64,000 nucleotides of DNA from an uncultured Centipeda sp. (GCA_905372865.1 CAJPQT010000009.1:26683-90682); one strand, 5' to 3'; shown: positions 36,763-45,228, counted from the first letter of the stretch. The notes: generated from the sequence alone by a model not told the origin. Program-made: numbers and translations.

Positions 36763-37731
36763 ATGCTTACACTGACGAATCTCTCCAATGCGGACTGCGA
36801 TGTGGAGAATTTGCTGCAAAACAGTTCGGATACACTTCCGACAGTCCTGCACACGCACATGCTGGACGGCATCGAGTTCATGCTCTGTGCGCCGTGGGAT
36901 CGTGCGATGTTTCCACCGACCTATATCAAGGGCGTGCATCTCCTGTTCTGGCCGACGTGGGTGGATTTTTGGCGCGGCGACCGTGCGGCACTCATAGAGG
37001 AGTTCGGCAGCGAGGAGAAGATCCGCACCTACTACGGATCTTTGCACGTCAGTGACTGGATCGCAGCGTGGAAGGAGAATCTGCGGCGGGCGGCAGAATG
37101 TCAGCCGCAGTACCTCGTCCTGCACGTCGCGCACAATCGCACATCCGAGATGTATACGCGTGCATTTGCCGCGACGGATGAGGATGTCATTCGTGCGACC
37201 ATCGAACTCGTGAATGAAATCGCGTGCGAAATCCCGCAGGGCTGCAAACTCCTCTTTGAAAACCTCTGGTGGCCGGGGCTGACCTTTTGTCAGCCGCATT
37301 TGGCTGCCATGCTCCTAGAGCAGGTCGACTATCCCGATACGGGCTTTATGCTCGATACGGGACATCTGATGAACACGAATCTCGATCTGCGGAGCGAAGC
37401 AGACGGCGCGGCGTATGTGACGAAGATCTATCAGAATCTCGGTGAGGTGGGGAAGTATGTCTATGGACTGCACCTGCACCAATCGCTTTCCGGTTCGTAT
37501 GTACGTGAGATGATGCGCCGCCATGCAGGCGCGTGCGATCCTCTGGACTGGCGGACGGCGATGGACTATGTCATGCGTGTGGATCGGCATGAGCCGTTTC
37601 GGACAGAGGCGGCGCGCCGTATCCTTGATGCTGTACAGCCGGCCTACCTTGTGCACGAGTTTTTGCAGCGTTCGCGTACGGATTGGGAGCGGAAAATTCG
37701 GACGCAGCAGCATGCGCTCGGCATTTTGTAA
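36763..37731 (+). CDS. TIM-barrel metalloenzyme, AP-endonuclease-2 / xylose-isomerase superfamily (CbiR-like candidate)
   Basis: A 322-residue protein whose metal-ligand pattern fits the AP-endonuclease-2 superfamily: VLHVAHN, LFENLW with the glutamate, MLDTGHLMN (D-x-x-H) and GLHLHQS. The superfamily includes sugar isomerases, endonuclease IV, and CbiR, which hydrolyses the nucleotide loop of cobamides for remodelling in Akkermansia. As the last gene of a B12-riboswitch operon with corrinoid-type transport genes, a CbiR-like role is attractive, but I cannot confirm orthology by eye. A strong terminator follows. Confidence 0.72.
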   Translation: MLTLTNLSNADCDVENLLQNSSDTLPTVLHTHMLDGIEFMLCAPWDRAMFPPTYIKGVHLLFWPTWVDFWRGDRAALIEEFGSEEKIRTYYGSLHVSDWIAAWKENLRRAAECQPQYLVLHVAHNRTSEMYTRAFAATDEDVIRATIELVNEIACEIPQGCKLLFENLWWPGLTFCQPHLAAMLLEQVDYPDTGFMLDTGHLMNTNLDLRSEADGAAYVTKIYQNLGEVGKYVYGLHLHQSLSGSYVREMMRRHAGACDPLDWRTAMDYVMRVDRHEPFRTEAARRILDAVQPAYLVHEFLQRSRTDWERKIRTQQHALGIL

Positions 37732-37744
37732 AAATAACTCTGAC

Positions 37745-37788
37745 AAAAGGACGGCTGCGTGCAAAAGTCATGCGGCTGTCCTTTTTTT
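37745..37788 (+). terminator. Strong terminator ending the tetrapyrrole operon
   Basis: AAAAGGAC...GTCCTTTT closes a long imperfect stem (inner pairs GC/GC and TG/CA) followed by a run of seven T. It starts 13 bases after the last stop and abuts MITE copy 2. Confidence 0.88.
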
Positions 37789-37789
37789 A

Positions 37790-37952
37790 GGAAGCACTGA
37801 TAAATTCAGCCACGCCATCTTGACGCATCTTTTTTGCCCGCACTGTGTCGACAAATCCTCCACATAGCCCTTGCTATGCGTCCGGTTTGTCTCCTTGTTC
37901 GGACGAAAAAATCTACGCCAATCTGACGAACTTCATTTTATCAGCGATTCCT
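37790..37952 (+). repeat. MITE-like element, copy 2
   Basis: The ends are GGAAGCACTGATAAA and TTTATCAGCGATTCCT, flanked by TA at 37788-37789 and 37953-37954. The interior is nearly identical to copy 1. With the terminator and the promoter at 37995, it fills the gap 37732-38060. Confidence 0.87.
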
Positions 37953-37994
37953 TAGTACCGCTCCATGATCATCCCAGGAATCCTCAACTACTGC

Positions 37995-38022
37995 TTGCAT
38001 ATATGGGTGAATATGGTACAAT
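37995..38022 (+). promoter_or_regulatory. Promoter of the PAS chemoreceptor gene
   Basis: TTGCAT, 16 bases, then TACAAT at 38017-38022. It lies about 40 bases upstream of the GGAGGG site and the ATG at 38061. Confidence 0.6.
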
Positions 38023-38060
38023 AAATCTAAGTTTGGGAACCGTTTTTTGGAGGGAATGCA

Positions 38061-39152
38061 ATGGTTGACAAGAATACGGGAGCACAGGATTTTGCGGGGA
38101 CGATTCAGGAGATTGTCGCGGCGCATAAGAAGAACGAGCTCTTTGCGAAGCTGCGCGGCAGCGAGCCGTATGCGGCAGAGCTGAACACGCTGATTGACCG
38201 CGTGAACGAGGAGCTGGAGTACCAGCGCTTCCGTCTGCGCACGGTCAATGAGGCAATCAACTCCGGTATGTGGTACATGAAGATCAAGCCGGATTTCAGC
38301 ATCGACTATGCAATCTGGTCGGATGAGTTCCGCCGCATGGTCGGATTCCGTGGGGCGTCGGATTTTCCAAATACCGTGGAGGCGTGGAGCTCGCGTCTGC
38401 ACCCGGACGATGTGGAGGGGACATTTTCCTCCTTTAACGCCTGCATCAAGGATCTCAGCGGGCGCACTCCGTACGATGTGGACTACCGCCTGAAGGTACA
38501 CGATGGCAGCTATCGTTGGTTTCATGCCTCCGGTAATGTTGTGCGTGACAGGGGCGGACATCCGGAGGAGATCATCGGTGTCTTTATCGATATCGACGAG
38601 GAAAAGCGGAAATCGGAAGTGTTGGATCAGACCTCGCAAAAGAAGGAAAAGTTCTACGGCGAGCTTGAGACGATGCTCAGCAGTCTGTATGCATCCATCG
38701 ACACGATTACGCAGAGTGTGAGCCAAACGATGGAACGCACGATGGAGATCTCGAGCGTACAGGAGGAGATCACGAAGGCGGCGGAGGATACGCGCAGTCA
38801 GACGGAGAACACGCTCAAGATGTCCGAGCTTGTCATGACGATCTCGAAGCAGACGAACCTTCTCTCCCTAAATGCCTCTATTGAAGCTGCCCGCGCGGGC
38901 GAGGCGGGGCGCGGCTTCTCTGTTGTGGCGGAGGAGGTCGGGAAACTTGCCGACAGCAGCCGCGATGCTGCGAGCAAAATTCTGGAAGAACTCGGCTCCA
39001 TGGGGAAGGCGGCGAATCATATTGCCGAGCGCATCAAGTCCATCAACGGTCTGATCGAGAATCAGGCGGCGAACATGAAGGAGATCAGTGCGTCCGTTGC
39101 GGAGGCAAAGGCGATATCCGACAACATCGAGGCACTGTCCAAGAAGCTGTGA
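38061..39152 (+). CDS. Soluble PAS-domain methyl-accepting chemotaxis protein
   Basis: A 363-residue protein without membrane segments. Residues about 65-190 form a PAS/PAC sensor (NEAINSGMWYMKI...GSYRWFHASGNVVRDRGGHPEEIIGVFIDIDEEKR). The rest is a chemoreceptor coiled coil whose hairpin tip, which contacts CheA and CheW, is ISKQTNLLSLNASIEAARAGEAGRGFSVVAEEVGKLA. It is probably a cytoplasmic receptor sensing a small molecule or redox state. It is monocistronic, with its own promoter and terminator. Selenomonads are motile, which fits. Confidence 0.9.
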   Translation: MVDKNTGAQDFAGTIQEIVAAHKKNELFAKLRGSEPYAAELNTLIDRVNEELEYQRFRLRTVNEAINSGMWYMKIKPDFSIDYAIWSDEFRRMVGFRGASDFPNTVEAWSSRLHPDDVEGTFSSFNACIKDLSGRTPYDVDYRLKVHDGSYRWFHASGNVVRDRGGHPEEIIGVFIDIDEEKRKSEVLDQTSQKKEKFYGELETMLSSLYASIDTITQSVSQTMERTMEISSVQEEITKAAEDTRSQTENTLKMSELVMTISKQTNLLSLNASIEAARAGEAGRGFSVVAEEVGKLADSSRDAASKILEELGSMGKAANHIAERIKSINGLIENQAANMKEISASVAEAKAISDNIEALSKKL

Positions 39153-39190
39153 TTTGCCCGTATCAGCATTGACCTGAAAACGACAGCAGT

Positions 39191-39238
39191 CCCCCATAAG
39201 CAGCATCTTTCGGTGTGCTTATGGGGGAAATTTCATTT
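39191..39238 (+). terminator. Rho-independent terminator
   Basis: CCCCCATAAGCA / TGCTTATGGGGG forms a 12-bp stem with further pairing in the loop, followed by AAATTTCATTTAT. It ends the chemoreceptor transcript; the T-run is weak. Confidence 0.75.
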
Positions 39239-39268
39239 ATTTATTGAAATTAAGATGGGGATGAGAAG

Positions 39269-39757
39269 ATGGCAAGTGGGATTACACTTCGTACCTATCA
39301 GCCAGGTGATCCGAGCAAGGTTTGTTATTTTCAATACGAACTCTACAGACGTCAGTATGGCTTCAACAGCTTTTATGAGCAGGAGATGCTGCGCGGAATG
39401 GCGGAGCTCTACGATGATTTGGAGGGGAGTCGGATGTGGATTGCCGAGCTTGACGGGAAGCTGATCGGCGATATTGCAGTCATCAAAAAGGGCGCAGACA
39501 GGGCACAGCTGCGTTGGCTCGGCGTAGATATGGATGTGCAGGGACACGGGCTTGGAAATCGTCTGCTGGCCGAGGCGATTTCTTTTTGCCGTGAGAAAGG
39601 TTATCGTCACCTTTTTTTGGGTACGCTTGATCTATTGAAACCTGCACGTCATCTTTATGCTAAGTTTGGATTTCATCGGATGAAGAGCGAATCATACAAC
39701 GAATGGGATAAAAACAGAGAGATGTGCCGTGAGATTTGGGAATGTGAATTAACATAA
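39269..39757 (+). CDS. GNAT-family N-acetyltransferase
   Basis: A 162-residue protein with the GNAT fold: LRWLGVDMDVQGHGLGNRLLAEAISFCREKGY is the acetyl-CoA-binding motif A, and LGTLDLLKPARHLYAKFGF is motif B. It transfers an acetyl group from acetyl-CoA to an amine of unknown identity. The N-terminal TLRTYQPGDPSKVCYFQYELYRRQYGF is typical of GNAT domains often fused to MarR regulators, but no regulator domain is present here. It stands alone between a terminator and an IS remnant. Confidence 0.88.
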   Translation: MASGITLRTYQPGDPSKVCYFQYELYRRQYGFNSFYEQEMLRGMAELYDDLEGSRMWIAELDGKLIGDIAVIKKGADRAQLRWLGVDMDVQGHGLGNRLLAEAISFCREKGYRHLFLGTLDLLKPARHLYAKFGFHRMKSESYNEWDKNREMCREIWECELT

Positions 39758-39805
39758 TATAACTCTAAGTCGCAACATCAAATCGGACAGTAGAGTGTAA
39801 CAGAA

Positions 39806-40130
39806 TCAAAATTTATGAGAGAAGAGAGCTTTCAAGGCAGCATCGAAGCATTCTTGCGGAGTCTTATAGTCCAGAATCTTACGTGGGAGCGTATTGATCC
39901 AATCCTCCACATGCTGTAATTCTTCCACCGTATAAGTTTGTCATATCCGTCCCCTTTTTCCAGACGGTGGTGTCAAGTTCCCAGTTTCCAAAGGTCCTGT
40001 ACTCGGAACGATCGGTGCATGGCAGGCAATACTCTCACCGAGCGACCTGCCGTAGTTCTCTTTGTGATTCCGACGGTGTACCTTTTGTGGTAGAATGTGC
40101 TTGGGACATACAGAACCTCCTGGGATGTTT
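39806..40130 (-). pseudogene. IS30-family transposase remnant
   Basis: On the minus strand, pieces of an IS30-type transposase appear in different frames: LPQKVHRRNHKENYGRSLGESI, then DRSEYRTFGNWELDTTV with the first catalytic Asp, then VEDWINTLPRKILDYKTPQECFDAALKALF, the typical C-terminus. The middle, with the second Asp and the Glu, is missing. It is a decayed, internally deleted copy, distinct from the element at 44018. With the riboswitch it explains the gene-free stretch 39758-40643. Confidence 0.75.
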
Positions 40131-40236
40131 GGGCAGAGATATTTTACGGCTTGATTCTGTGTATTCTGTCTTTTGATGTCTGATTTCATTTTACAATGAA
40201 TCACCAATGAACCTTCCTTAAATACTAGTAACAATA

Positions 40237-40265
40237 TTGACAAGACTGTCATCTAGTGATATTCT
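40237..40265 (+). promoter_or_regulatory. Promoter of the second riboswitch operon
   Basis: TTGACA at 40237-40242, 17 bases, then TATTCT at 40260-40265. The TATTGACAAG core is shared with the promoter at 13554. Confidence 0.7.
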
Positions 40266-40294
40266 ATTTTAGATAAAAATTTCATAGAGATTGG

Positions 40295-40492
40295 ATTAGG
40301 TATCGAAGGATTTAATAGAGAATCCGGTATATGCCGGAGCGGTCCCGCCACTGTAACAGTGAGCAACCTGCAATATGTCACTGGGAGAGTACTTTCTTGG
40401 GAAGGCGCAGGTATGCGATGAACTGGAGCCAGGAGAACTGCCTGATTGACAATCACCGTTTGACCTGCGAGTGATGGGGAAGGGGATTCAGT
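40295..40492 (+). promoter_or_regulatory. Cobalamin riboswitch (copy 2)
   Basis: The same B12-box elements as copy 1 occur in order: TTAATAGAGAATCCGGT, CCGCCACTGTAACAGTGAGC, GGGAAGGCGCAGGTAT, GAGCCAGGAGAACTGCC, and TTTGACCTGCGAGTGATGGGG. Long stretches are identical to copy 1, pointing to a shared origin. It lies in the leader of binding protein 4. Boundaries are approximate. Confidence 0.93.
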
Positions 40493-40510
40493 TGTTGTTG
40501 ACATCTGTCT

Positions 40511-40583
40511 TCCGGCGAAGCCGGATTTTTGTGTTCTTATAACTAAAACGCCCCTTTCTGCACAGCAGAGAGGGGCGTTTATA
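40511..40583 (+). terminator. Tandem hairpins after riboswitch 2
   Basis: First TCCGGC-GAA-GCCGGA followed by TTTTT (40511-40530), a compact terminator. Then AAACGCCCCTTTCTG / GCAGAGAGGGGCGTTT (40546-40580) with a poor T-run. The first is the likely B12-controlled terminator. Confidence 0.75.
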
Positions 40584-40643
40584 AAATAACATGATATATT
40601 TTTGCGCGAGTGTTATACGATATGTAAAAGGAGTTGTTGAACT

Positions 40644-41651
40644 ATGAGCAGATGGTTGCGTCTGGATCTTGACTGTCTGCGTGCGGTAGGCCTGTTTTGC
40701 ATATTTATGCTTCTATTTGCTGTGGCAGGCTGTGCCACTCCAGAAAGACAGGATAAGACCTCTTATAGTGTCACCGATGCAGAAGGGACCGATGTTCCTA
40801 TTTTGCATAAGCCGCAGCGGATTCTGACGATTAGTGCGAGTAGCGATGAGATGATGCTTGGTCTTGTGGAGCCAGAACGTATGGCTGCAATTAATGTGTC
40901 TCTTGCCAATACGGAGGATTCAAATATTCCATGGGTACGTGAGAGAATTTCGAATATTATTTCTCGCAATCCCTCTGTGGAGGAGATTGCAGCCTTACAG
41001 CCGGATCTCGTAGCTGTTCCGGAATGGCTGCCGAAGGAGAATGTCGATGCCATACGAGAATTGAATATACCTGTTGTTGTATTTAAATCGGCGGCGACAA
41101 TAGGCGATATTCATGAAAATATTCGTCTCTTTGCAGCGGCAGTTGGTGAACCAGAGCGTGGGGAGATACTCATCGAGAAAATGGAAGAAAAACTCGCTCA
41201 GATCCGTAAAAAAATTGCCTTAGTGCCTGAGGAGAAGAAGTATAAGAGCATTGCACTTATTTCTATTATGCCAAACTATGGCGGTGCAGGTTCTACCTTT
41301 GATGAACTCTGCCGTTATACAGATTCCGTTAATGCAAAGGCTGCGGCGGGGAACCATATGGGGCAGGAGATGACAAAAGAACAGCTCGTTGCTGCGAACC
41401 CTGACTATCTCTTCTTCCCCAGCCATGAGAACGAAAGTTCGCGGGAAGAAAATTTTGGCAAGCAGTATTTGGAGGATCCCTCTCTTGCACAGATGACTGC
41501 TATACAGGAACGAAGGATTGGGCATCCATGGGCGAGGTATACTTACAATATCTCTCAGGATATTGTGTTCGGCATACAGGAGACTGCATGGATTCTTTAT
41601 GGCGATGAATTTCAACAGTCGCGGCAGGAGTTTTTGACTGCTGTGGAGTAG
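40644..41651 (+). CDS. BtuF-type ABC substrate-binding lipoprotein 4 (paralogue of protein 2)
   Basis: A 335-residue lipoprotein with an N-terminal hydrophobic stretch ending in lipobox VAGC, then HKPQRILTISASSDEMMLGLVEPERMAAIN and MGQEMTKEQLVAANPDYLFFP. It matches the binding protein at 26674 through most of its length. The codons are noticeably more A/T-rich than those of its paralogue, suggesting it diverged elsewhere and was acquired, or has drifted. It sits under its own cobalamin riboswitch and is followed by a TonB receptor. No permease or ATPase lies nearby, so it probably feeds a transporter encoded elsewhere, perhaps that of the large operon. Confidence 0.92.
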   Translation: MSRWLRLDLDCLRAVGLFCIFMLLFAVAGCATPERQDKTSYSVTDAEGTDVPILHKPQRILTISASSDEMMLGLVEPERMAAINVSLANTEDSNIPWVRERISNIISRNPSVEEIAALQPDLVAVPEWLPKENVDAIRELNIPVVVFKSAATIGDIHENIRLFAAAVGEPERGEILIEKMEEKLAQIRKKIALVPEEKKYKSIALISIMPNYGGAGSTFDELCRYTDSVNAKAAAGNHMGQEMTKEQLVAANPDYLFFPSHENESSREENFGKQYLEDPSLAQMTAIQERRIGHPWARYTYNISQDIVFGIQETAWILYGDEFQQSRQEFLTAVE

Positions 41652-41771
41652 GAGGTCCCTTTGGATGAATTTGAGAGGTAGGCAAGGGACAACCTGCATG
41701 AGAATGTTGATGTTTGTACAAAAGTTTTGGTATGTTCATAATCATAGCTTCGCAGAAAGGCGGATATACAT

Positions 41772-43757
41772 ATGATCATTTGGAATAGAAAATCACTGTT
41801 GACGGCAATTCTTGTCATGCTTTCTGCAGCTTCGACGGATGTATTTGCAGCTGAGGCAATGCATGACGAAGATGGCGCGAAAGAGGAGATGTCGACGCAT
41901 TTTTTAGAGGAGGCCATCGTAACGGCGACGCGTTCGCAGAAAAAGGCTGTTGATGTGCCTGCATCGACGACGGTTATCACAGCGCAGGAGATTAAAGATA
42001 GCGGAGCTGCAAGTGCGGCCGCTGTCTTGCAGAAGGTCAACGGTTTTGCCTATAAGTCCTTTGGACCGAATGGTTCGTCCATCGGCTCGACGAATGAGCT
42101 TAATGTGCGCGGCTTTCGAGGTGGAATGCTCGTACTAATGAACGGAAATCCGATTTCTTGGCGAGGAAAATACAATCTGGATGCAATTCCCTCGTCCTAT
42201 ATTGAGCGTATTGAAATCGTCAAGGGAAGTGGTTCTGTTCTCTATGGCAGTGAGGCAGTGAGCGGCGTCGTCAATATCATCACCAAGAAGATCCCTGAAA
42301 ACGAGGTGTATGCTGGCTTTGGAAATTACGGGCAGAGGGAATACGGCGTAAGCGCAGGAGATGGTCGTCTCGGCATCTACTACAACTACAGCAAGTGGGG
42401 CCGCAGGGACGGCGCTTCGTATACAAATGTAAATGCGAGGAATTTCAAAGGTGAAACACGCACGGATATTCACAACATTGAAAAGCAGAGCGCAGGGCTC
42501 AGCTATCAGATTAATCCGCGGTTCAATTTCCTGTTGAACTACTATGAGACAGAGGATACGTATCATCGCACTATTTCGAGTGTGCGGAGCAGTCTGCAGG
42601 GGCTGCGTGTCGGGGAGCCGTATTACGTGCGCAAATATGCGGTAAAGCGCTATACGACGCAGCTCAACTATAGCGACCGCGATTGGCAGAGCAGGTTCTA
42701 TTTCAACACAGGGACAGCAGAGACATTCGGCCCTGTCTATATTTCGGCAGTTGGCAGACGCTCACCGCAAGGACAATATCAAAAGTATGAGAAGAATATG
42801 ACGTATGGCATCGATTTGCAGCGGTCATGGAGAATGAACCGGTCTGATGCGATCGTTGGTTTGAATTTTGAGCGTGAGGACTATCATGAGCTGCCAGCAT
42901 ATTCGACAAGTCAGGGAAAGCATTACGCGCGCAGCAACTGGGGCGTATTTGGACAGTGGGAGCAACGTTTCGATAAACGTAATACCGGGATCTTTGGGCT
43001 GCGTGAGACATGGACAACGGGGGCAGCGAAGGATCAGAACTACCATAATCTGAGTGCATCTGCACAGTGGCTCCACAAACTTAACCACGACAGCAGTGTC
43101 TATCTGAACGTCAGTCAGTCGTTCGTTATGCCCACATTTGCGCAGATGTATGCAGAAAATGCGAGTCAGATTCCCGCACCGAACCTTAAGCCTCAGACCG
43201 GGATCAACTATGAGTTGGGCTGGAAACGAGAGCATGACGGACATGTATGGAAAGCAGCACTCTTTCATATGCGCGTCAAGGATAAGATTACAGCGAAGTG
43301 GGCAGGGAGTGCGTACCAGTATACCAATGAGGATTTTCGCAATACGGGTGTTGAGATCTCGAATGAGATTCGGAGGGAGCGTGGGTTCTCCTACCAATGG
43401 GGACTGACGTGGCAAAATCCTGAGACAAGAAGTTCTAATAATACATTTGGATGGAACCGCGTATTTGGAAAAGTTCAGCTCACAGGAGGTGTCGTCTACA
43501 AAAAGGGGAAGTGGATGTCCGCACTCAACGGATCCTATCTGGCATCGCGTGTTAAGTCGCCGTCGAGTGCACCTGCATACCGGACAAAGCCGTATCTGCT
43601 CACTACTTGGAATACAGTCTATGCGCCGGATTCATCGAGTGAGATCAGCTTTACAATTGAAAATGTCCTCAACCGCGACGATGTGACCACGCATACAGAT
43701 GCTAACTATTATGTGGCCCCTATCAGTTATATGCTGAGTTATCGATATGCATTCTAA
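41772..43757 (+). CDS. TonB-dependent outer-membrane receptor 4 (paralogue of receptor 3)
   Basis: A 661-residue receptor: signal peptide (cleavage near VFA-AE), TonB-box-like EAIVTATRS, plug (MLVLMNGNPISWRGKYNLDAIPSSYIERIEIVKG...GSVLYGSEAVSGVVNIITKK) and barrel ending MLSYRYAF. It is similar to receptor 3 along its whole length, including YKSFGPNG and WGRRDG. It is co-transcribed with binding protein 4 (120-base gap containing a GGTCCCTT/AAGGGAC hairpin) and so under riboswitch 2. The regulation argues for a corrinoid-related ligand. Confidence 0.92.
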   Translation: MIIWNRKSLLTAILVMLSAASTDVFAAEAMHDEDGAKEEMSTHFLEEAIVTATRSQKKAVDVPASTTVITAQEIKDSGAASAAAVLQKVNGFAYKSFGPNGSSIGSTNELNVRGFRGGMLVLMNGNPISWRGKYNLDAIPSSYIERIEIVKGSGSVLYGSEAVSGVVNIITKKIPENEVYAGFGNYGQREYGVSAGDGRLGIYYNYSKWGRRDGASYTNVNARNFKGETRTDIHNIEKQSAGLSYQINPRFNFLLNYYETEDTYHRTISSVRSSLQGLRVGEPYYVRKYAVKRYTTQLNYSDRDWQSRFYFNTGTAETFGPVYISAVGRRSPQGQYQKYEKNMTYGIDLQRSWRMNRSDAIVGLNFEREDYHELPAYSTSQGKHYARSNWGVFGQWEQRFDKRNTGIFGLRETWTTGAAKDQNYHNLSASAQWLHKLNHDSSVYLNVSQSFVMPTFAQMYAENASQIPAPNLKPQTGINYELGWKREHDGHVWKAALFHMRVKDKITAKWAGSAYQYTNEDFRNTGVEISNEIRRERGFSYQWGLTWQNPETRSSNNTFGWNRVFGKVQLTGGVVYKKGKWMSALNGSYLASRVKSPSSAPAYRTKPYLLTTWNTVYAPDSSSEISFTIENVLNRDDVTTHTDANYYVAPISYMLSYRYAF

Positions 43758-43793
43758 AGACATATATTTCTTTCGCATGATCGATATGTAAGT

Positions 43794-43854
43794 GAACAGC
43801 CTCTCGTGTCAGATTTTAAAACCTGCCACGAGAGGCTGTTCTGCTTTTTATTTT
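43794..43854 (+). terminator. Rho-independent terminator
   Basis: GAACAGCCTCTCGTG / CACGAGAGGCTGTTC, a 15-bp perfect stem with an 18-base loop, followed by TTTTTATTTTA. It ends the second riboswitch operon. Confidence 0.88.
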
Positions 43855-43855
43855 A

Positions 43856-44014
43856 GTATACGCTGATAAATTCAGCACCATCGTCTTGACACATCTTTTT
43901 CGTCCGCACAATACCAGCAAATCCTCCACCTAACCCTTGCTATGCGTCCAGTTTTCCTCCTCCTTCGGAAAAATCTACGCCAATCCGACGGATTTCATTT
44001 TATCCGTGATTCCT
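43856..44014 (+). repeat. MITE-like element, copy 3 (diverged)
   Basis: The left end is degenerate (GTATACGCTGATAAA) and the right end is TTTATCCGTGATTCCT, with TA on both sides (43854-43855 and 44015-44016). The interior has more changes than the other copies. The IS30-type element begins a few bases beyond its right end. Confidence 0.75.
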
Positions 44015-44017
44015 TAA

Positions 44018-45204
44018 GAGGTAGATTGCAAGAATAAGTTGCACGGTAAAAAAGACTAGCAGATCGAAGCCTTACGACACTCATTCAGGAAACATTCCTG
44101 TGCAGTGTGGTAACCGAGTTTCTTGCGCGGCAGGTCTCTGAGCCATTGTTGTATCGCAATGATCTCATTTTCCGTGCAATCCTCCAAACGCTTTCCCTTT
44201 GGGATAAAACGTCGTATGATGCGATTCATGTTCTCGATCATCCTTTTGTCACTCGGACAATATGGATGCGCGTAGTAGATGCGAAGATTACAACCTTCCT
44301 CAAGTTCAGGAAGCCGCGAAAACTCCGTTCCATTATCCGTTGTAATCGTCTCAAAAAGTTCTTCGAAAGAGCCACCGAACTCTTCTTGGATGGCTCGCAG
44401 TGCCTCCATGATCGAACTGCTCTTTTTGTCCTTCACCTTGCGCAAACATGGAAATCGGCTCTTGCGCTCCGCAATGGCCAGAAGCGCTTCCTTCCCCCTG
44501 CTTCCATCAAGCATGAGGTCGGTTTCCCAATGCCGGAAGTTTGTACGTGTCATAACACACGGATCACGATCATCAATGCTATGCCCATCGGTGCGTGCTT
44601 CTATCGCAACGCGGCGGTGCCTTTGCTTTCGTCTGGTACGCTGGCAGGTCAATGCTTTTGATTGGTTTTAGAAGATCCTTCGTGACATAGTTATACAGTG
44701 TTTTTGTGCAGACGATTTCATCCCTGCGGAATGCTCCGGTAAGCAGTGCACGACCGACGCAGACATCCAGTGACCACTTCTTTTGCCGGAACATGTTCAC
44801 CACATAGGTGAGAAATACTTTCCTTTTTTGATGCAGCGATGTGCGCCCGCAGTTTTCACGATTTACTTCGTATATATCCTGTCCGTTCACGGCGCGGTAT
44901 CCTTCGTGTTTCCCGTTGTAGAGCAGAACCTTGCCACGCCTGATCTCGTTGCGCACGGTGTTGGGCGCACAACCAATTTCCTTGGCGATTTGGGGAGGGG
45001 ACCAGCCATCGCGGAGTCTTGTCTGGATGATGACTCTTTCTTCAAATGTGAGGTGTGCCCCTTTGCGATGCGGCGATTTTGTGATACACTCTAGTTGATC
45101 CATAGCGGCTCTCCTTTGGTAGATTGGTCTGTTCAACCCTATTTTACCACAAGGCTTCCGCTATGGACTTTTTATATGTGCAACTTGATTTTACAATCTA
45201 CCCC
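44018..45204 (-). mobile_element. IS30-family insertion sequence (about 1.19 kb)
   Basis: Terminal inverted repeats of about 26 bp are visible: GAGGTAGATTG...AAGTTGCAC on the left and the complement of GTGCAACTTGA...CAATCTACCCC on the right. The direct repeat TGATTCCTTAA lies immediately outside both ends (44007-44017 and 45205-45215), an 11-bp duplication that could be read as up to 14. The single transposase gene lies on the minus strand. Confidence 0.85.
44056..45136 (-). pseudogene. IS30-family transposase, frameshifted
   Basis: The N-terminal part (45136 down to 44579) has the IS30 helix-turn-helix: LTFEERVIIQTRLRDGWSPPQIAKEIGCAPNTVRNEI. The C-terminal part (44652 down to 44056) is in another frame and carries the catalytic triad: WETDLM, TTDNGTEF, and ENMNRIIRRFIPKG. 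The two frames overlap by about 75 bases, near the segment encoding DLPAYQTKAK. A single-base indel there would split an otherwise complete transposase of about 350 residues. A programmed frameshift is possible, but I see no strong slippery site. Confidence 0.8.
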
Positions 45205-45228
45205 TGATTCCTTAAGAGCCTGAATTTA

